From the NCBI GenBank assembly GCA_029941825.1, contig JAPYTM010000057.1, positions 1-5,854 of the forward strand: DNA of 5,854 bases. Direction: 5' to 3'. Under the pieces are notes generated by a model. The model did not search any database, was not told where the DNA came from, and worked only from the letters and a program-made list of their open reading frames with translations. Below, piece after piece: positions 4,955 through 5,854 of this stretch. The DNA comes from Candidatus Nitrosopumilus sp. (GTDB lineage Archaea > Thermoproteota > Nitrososphaeria > Nitrososphaerales > Nitrosopumilaceae). Numbering within the stretch: the stretch's first letter is position 1; the number at the start of each line of letters is the position of its first letter. A program made the position numbers and the translations under genes.

Positions 4955-5254
4955 CTATTTTTCAGTCTTTGATTTGTCTCTAGTTGCGTCATACATTGCA
5001 AGAAACTGATCAGGTTCGTGTTGTCTGTAATTTTTTTCCATTTTTTGGATTTCTTTAGTTGATATTTGCTCTCCTTTGTTATTGTAATACTCTTCAATAA
5101 TTTGGGCTGGAGTTTTTTTAATATTGTATTTTTGAAGTGTTTTATTGACAGATCTTTTACACAATAAATCATGCATGACTAATCTATACACAAGATATCC
5201 TGACAAACCTACAATTATGACAATAAATATAGGAATTATGAAAACACTTACCAT
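4955..5254 (-). CDS. Small single-span membrane protein of unknown function
   Basis: The 99-residue protein has one N-terminal membrane span (about 4-26, VFIIPIFIVIIVGLSGYLVYRLV) followed by a highly charged cytoplasmic domain. Visible parts are HDLLCKRSVNKTLQKYNIKK (28-47), TPAQIIEEYYNNKGEQIST (48-66), a Lys/Glu-rich helix, and YDATRDKSKTEK at the end. The TPAQIIEEYYN segment could be a short helical packing motif, but I cannot assign it to a family. The gene converges on the SPFH gene with 18 bases between stops, and is divergent from the hemerythrin-like gene. The start is ATG 5252-5254, the only one before the span. A TATA-like element at the usual spacing is not clear: ACTAAAA ends about 17 bases upstream, and a better A/T element near 5302-5311 would imply a leader of about 20 bases. 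A role beside the SPFH protein is guesswork from position. Confidence 0.75.
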   Translation of the reverse strand: MVSVFIIPIFIVIIVGLSGYLVYRLVMHDLLCKRSVNKTLQKYNIKKTPAQIIEEYYNNKGEQISTKEIQKMEKNYRQHEPDQFLAMYDATRDKSKTEK

Positions 5255-5344
5255 GATAAATTATTGAATGTTTTAGTATTTCATTGTTATTCTTTTCCTA
5301 CTATAATTAATAATGCATTTACTATGCGTACTTTAGGTTAATTT

Positions 5345-5354
5345 GGATATATCC
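5345..5354. promoter_or_regulatory. Palindrome GGATATATCC in a divergent promoter region
   Basis: This perfect 10-base palindrome with GC ends stands out in very A/T-rich DNA between the small membrane protein gene and the hemerythrin-like gene. It is about 90 bases upstream of the hemerythrin start and could be an operator for a dimeric regulator, but there is only one copy. An 8-base direct repeat, TAGGTTAA, lies at 5334-5341 and 5422-5429. The remainder of the 181-base gap shows an A9 run (5369-5377) and no gene. Confidence 0.25.
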
Positions 5355-5397
5355 TTTATCTATAACACAAAAAAAAATCAACCCATAAAACTTTTAA

Positions 5398-5407
5398 TTT
5401 ATTATTA
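5398..5407 (+). promoter_or_regulatory. TATA-like element of the hemerythrin-like gene
   Basis: TTTATTATTA ends 29 bases before the ATG at 5436. Initiation about 25 bases downstream would give a leader of only a few bases. The surrounding DNA is all A/T-rich, so the exact box is uncertain. Confidence 0.4.
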
Positions 5408-5435
5408 CTTGATAAGTAAAGTAGGTTAAATCATA

Positions 5436-5854
5436 ATGAGTGCAACTAATCAACTTCGTGCAGACCACGATCAAGTTAGACGTCTAGAAAAAATAGTTTC
5501 AAAATGTGCTGAGGAATTATACAAAGGTACAGACGTACCATTTTTAGACATAAAAAAAATTACAATTGTAATATCTGAATTTGTAGATGCAATTCATCAT
5601 TCCCGAGAAGAAAATTCATATTTTCCATGTGTTGCAAGTTATGATTCGTTAAAAGAAGAAATTCGTAAATTCATGATTGAACATGAATTTGGGAGAAATA
5701 TAGCAAGACAAATTTCAAATCATTTACGTAGATGGGAAAAAGGTGAAGATGCAAGAGAACCTGTAGCGCGGTATTTGAGAACATACTCAATATATCTTCA
5801 TGATCATCTAAACAAAGAGAACAAATTTTTTGATGAGGCAGAATCACATGTACT
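5436..5854 (+). CDS. Hemerythrin-like HHE-domain protein (partial, 3' end missing)
   Basis: The frame opens at ATG 5436-5438 and runs off the window after 139 complete codons. It has the helical-bundle pattern of HHE/hemerythrin-like cation-binding domains: ADHDQ with His11 in the first helix, IHHSREEN with His54/His55 and Glu58/Glu59 in the second, IEHEFGR with His83 and Glu84 in the third, and YLHDHLNKEN with His122, His124 and Glu128 in the fourth. These are the expected ligands of a non-haem di-iron centre that binds O2 or senses oxygen, NO or iron. Cys24 and Cys65 are also present. With all four ligand segments visible, most of the domain lies within the window. No membrane span or signal peptide is seen. 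A TATA-like element lies 29 bases upstream of the ATG. The specific role (storage, sensing or repair) cannot be read from sequence. Confidence 0.9.
   Translation, partial: MSATNQLRADHDQVRRLEKIVSKCAEELYKGTDVPFLDIKKITIVISEFVDAIHHSREENSYFPCVASYDSLKEEIRKFMIEHEFGRNIARQISNHLRRWEKGEDAREPVARYLRTYSIYLHDHLNKENKFFDEAESHV

Noticed and set aside
4942..5172. 76-codon minus-strand frame
   Set aside because: Overlaps the 99-residue membrane protein on the same strand in another frame; Lys-rich composition reflects A/T-rich DNA.
5369..5377. Run of nine A, read as a possible minus-strand terminator
   Set aside because: No minus-strand gene ends upstream of it within the window, so there is nothing for it to terminate.

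Overview
The window looks like a piece of an archaeal chromosome, most likely a Nitrosopumilus-like ammonia-oxidising thaumarchaeon (Nitrososphaerota). The direct evidence for Archaea is a complete TATA-binding protein gene. A/T-rich TATA-like boxes also lie a nearly constant 23-29 bases upstream of start codons, which points to leaderless mRNAs. The base composition is very A/T-rich and TTG and GTG starts are used. The lineage assignment is inference from style and gene set, not from a marker search. No RNA gene, insertion sequence, CRISPR array or phage gene is visible.

Layout. (1) Bases 3-62 hold the last 19 codons of an unknown plus-strand gene. Its stop overlaps the stop of the convergent gene in a shared TTAA. 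(2) Bases 59-2077, minus strand, are a two-gene operon: a 398-residue conserved-looking protein with a degenerate zincin-like motif, then a SirB1/transglutaminase-like protein with a TPR tail. The two are joined in the same frame across a tandem TAA TAA followed by a TTG start. (3) Bases 2233-2687, minus strand, hold two small cysteine-containing proteins: a membrane hairpin protein with a CxxCxxxC tail, and a 52-residue C2H2 zinc-finger protein. (4) The TBP gene (2798-3358, plus) is divergent from the zinc-finger gene. Its own TATA box supports a GTG start. (5) A membrane-anchored winged-helix protein (3505-3966, minus) is divergent from an SPFH/prohibitin-family protein (4076-4936, plus). 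The latter converges on a 99-residue single-span membrane protein (4955-5254, minus) across a 16-base perfect palindrome. (6) A hemerythrin-like HHE protein starts at 5436 and runs off the window end.

The window is mostly single-gene units with their own promoters rather than one pathway. The parts that merit attention are the small zinc-finger gene beside TBP, the SPFH gene flanked by two small single-span membrane proteins (one carrying a DNA-binding-like domain), and the same-frame junction in the first operon. I see no clear sign of a complete undescribed multi-gene system. The SPFH neighbourhood is the best candidate for an unstudied membrane module, and that idea rests on proximity only.
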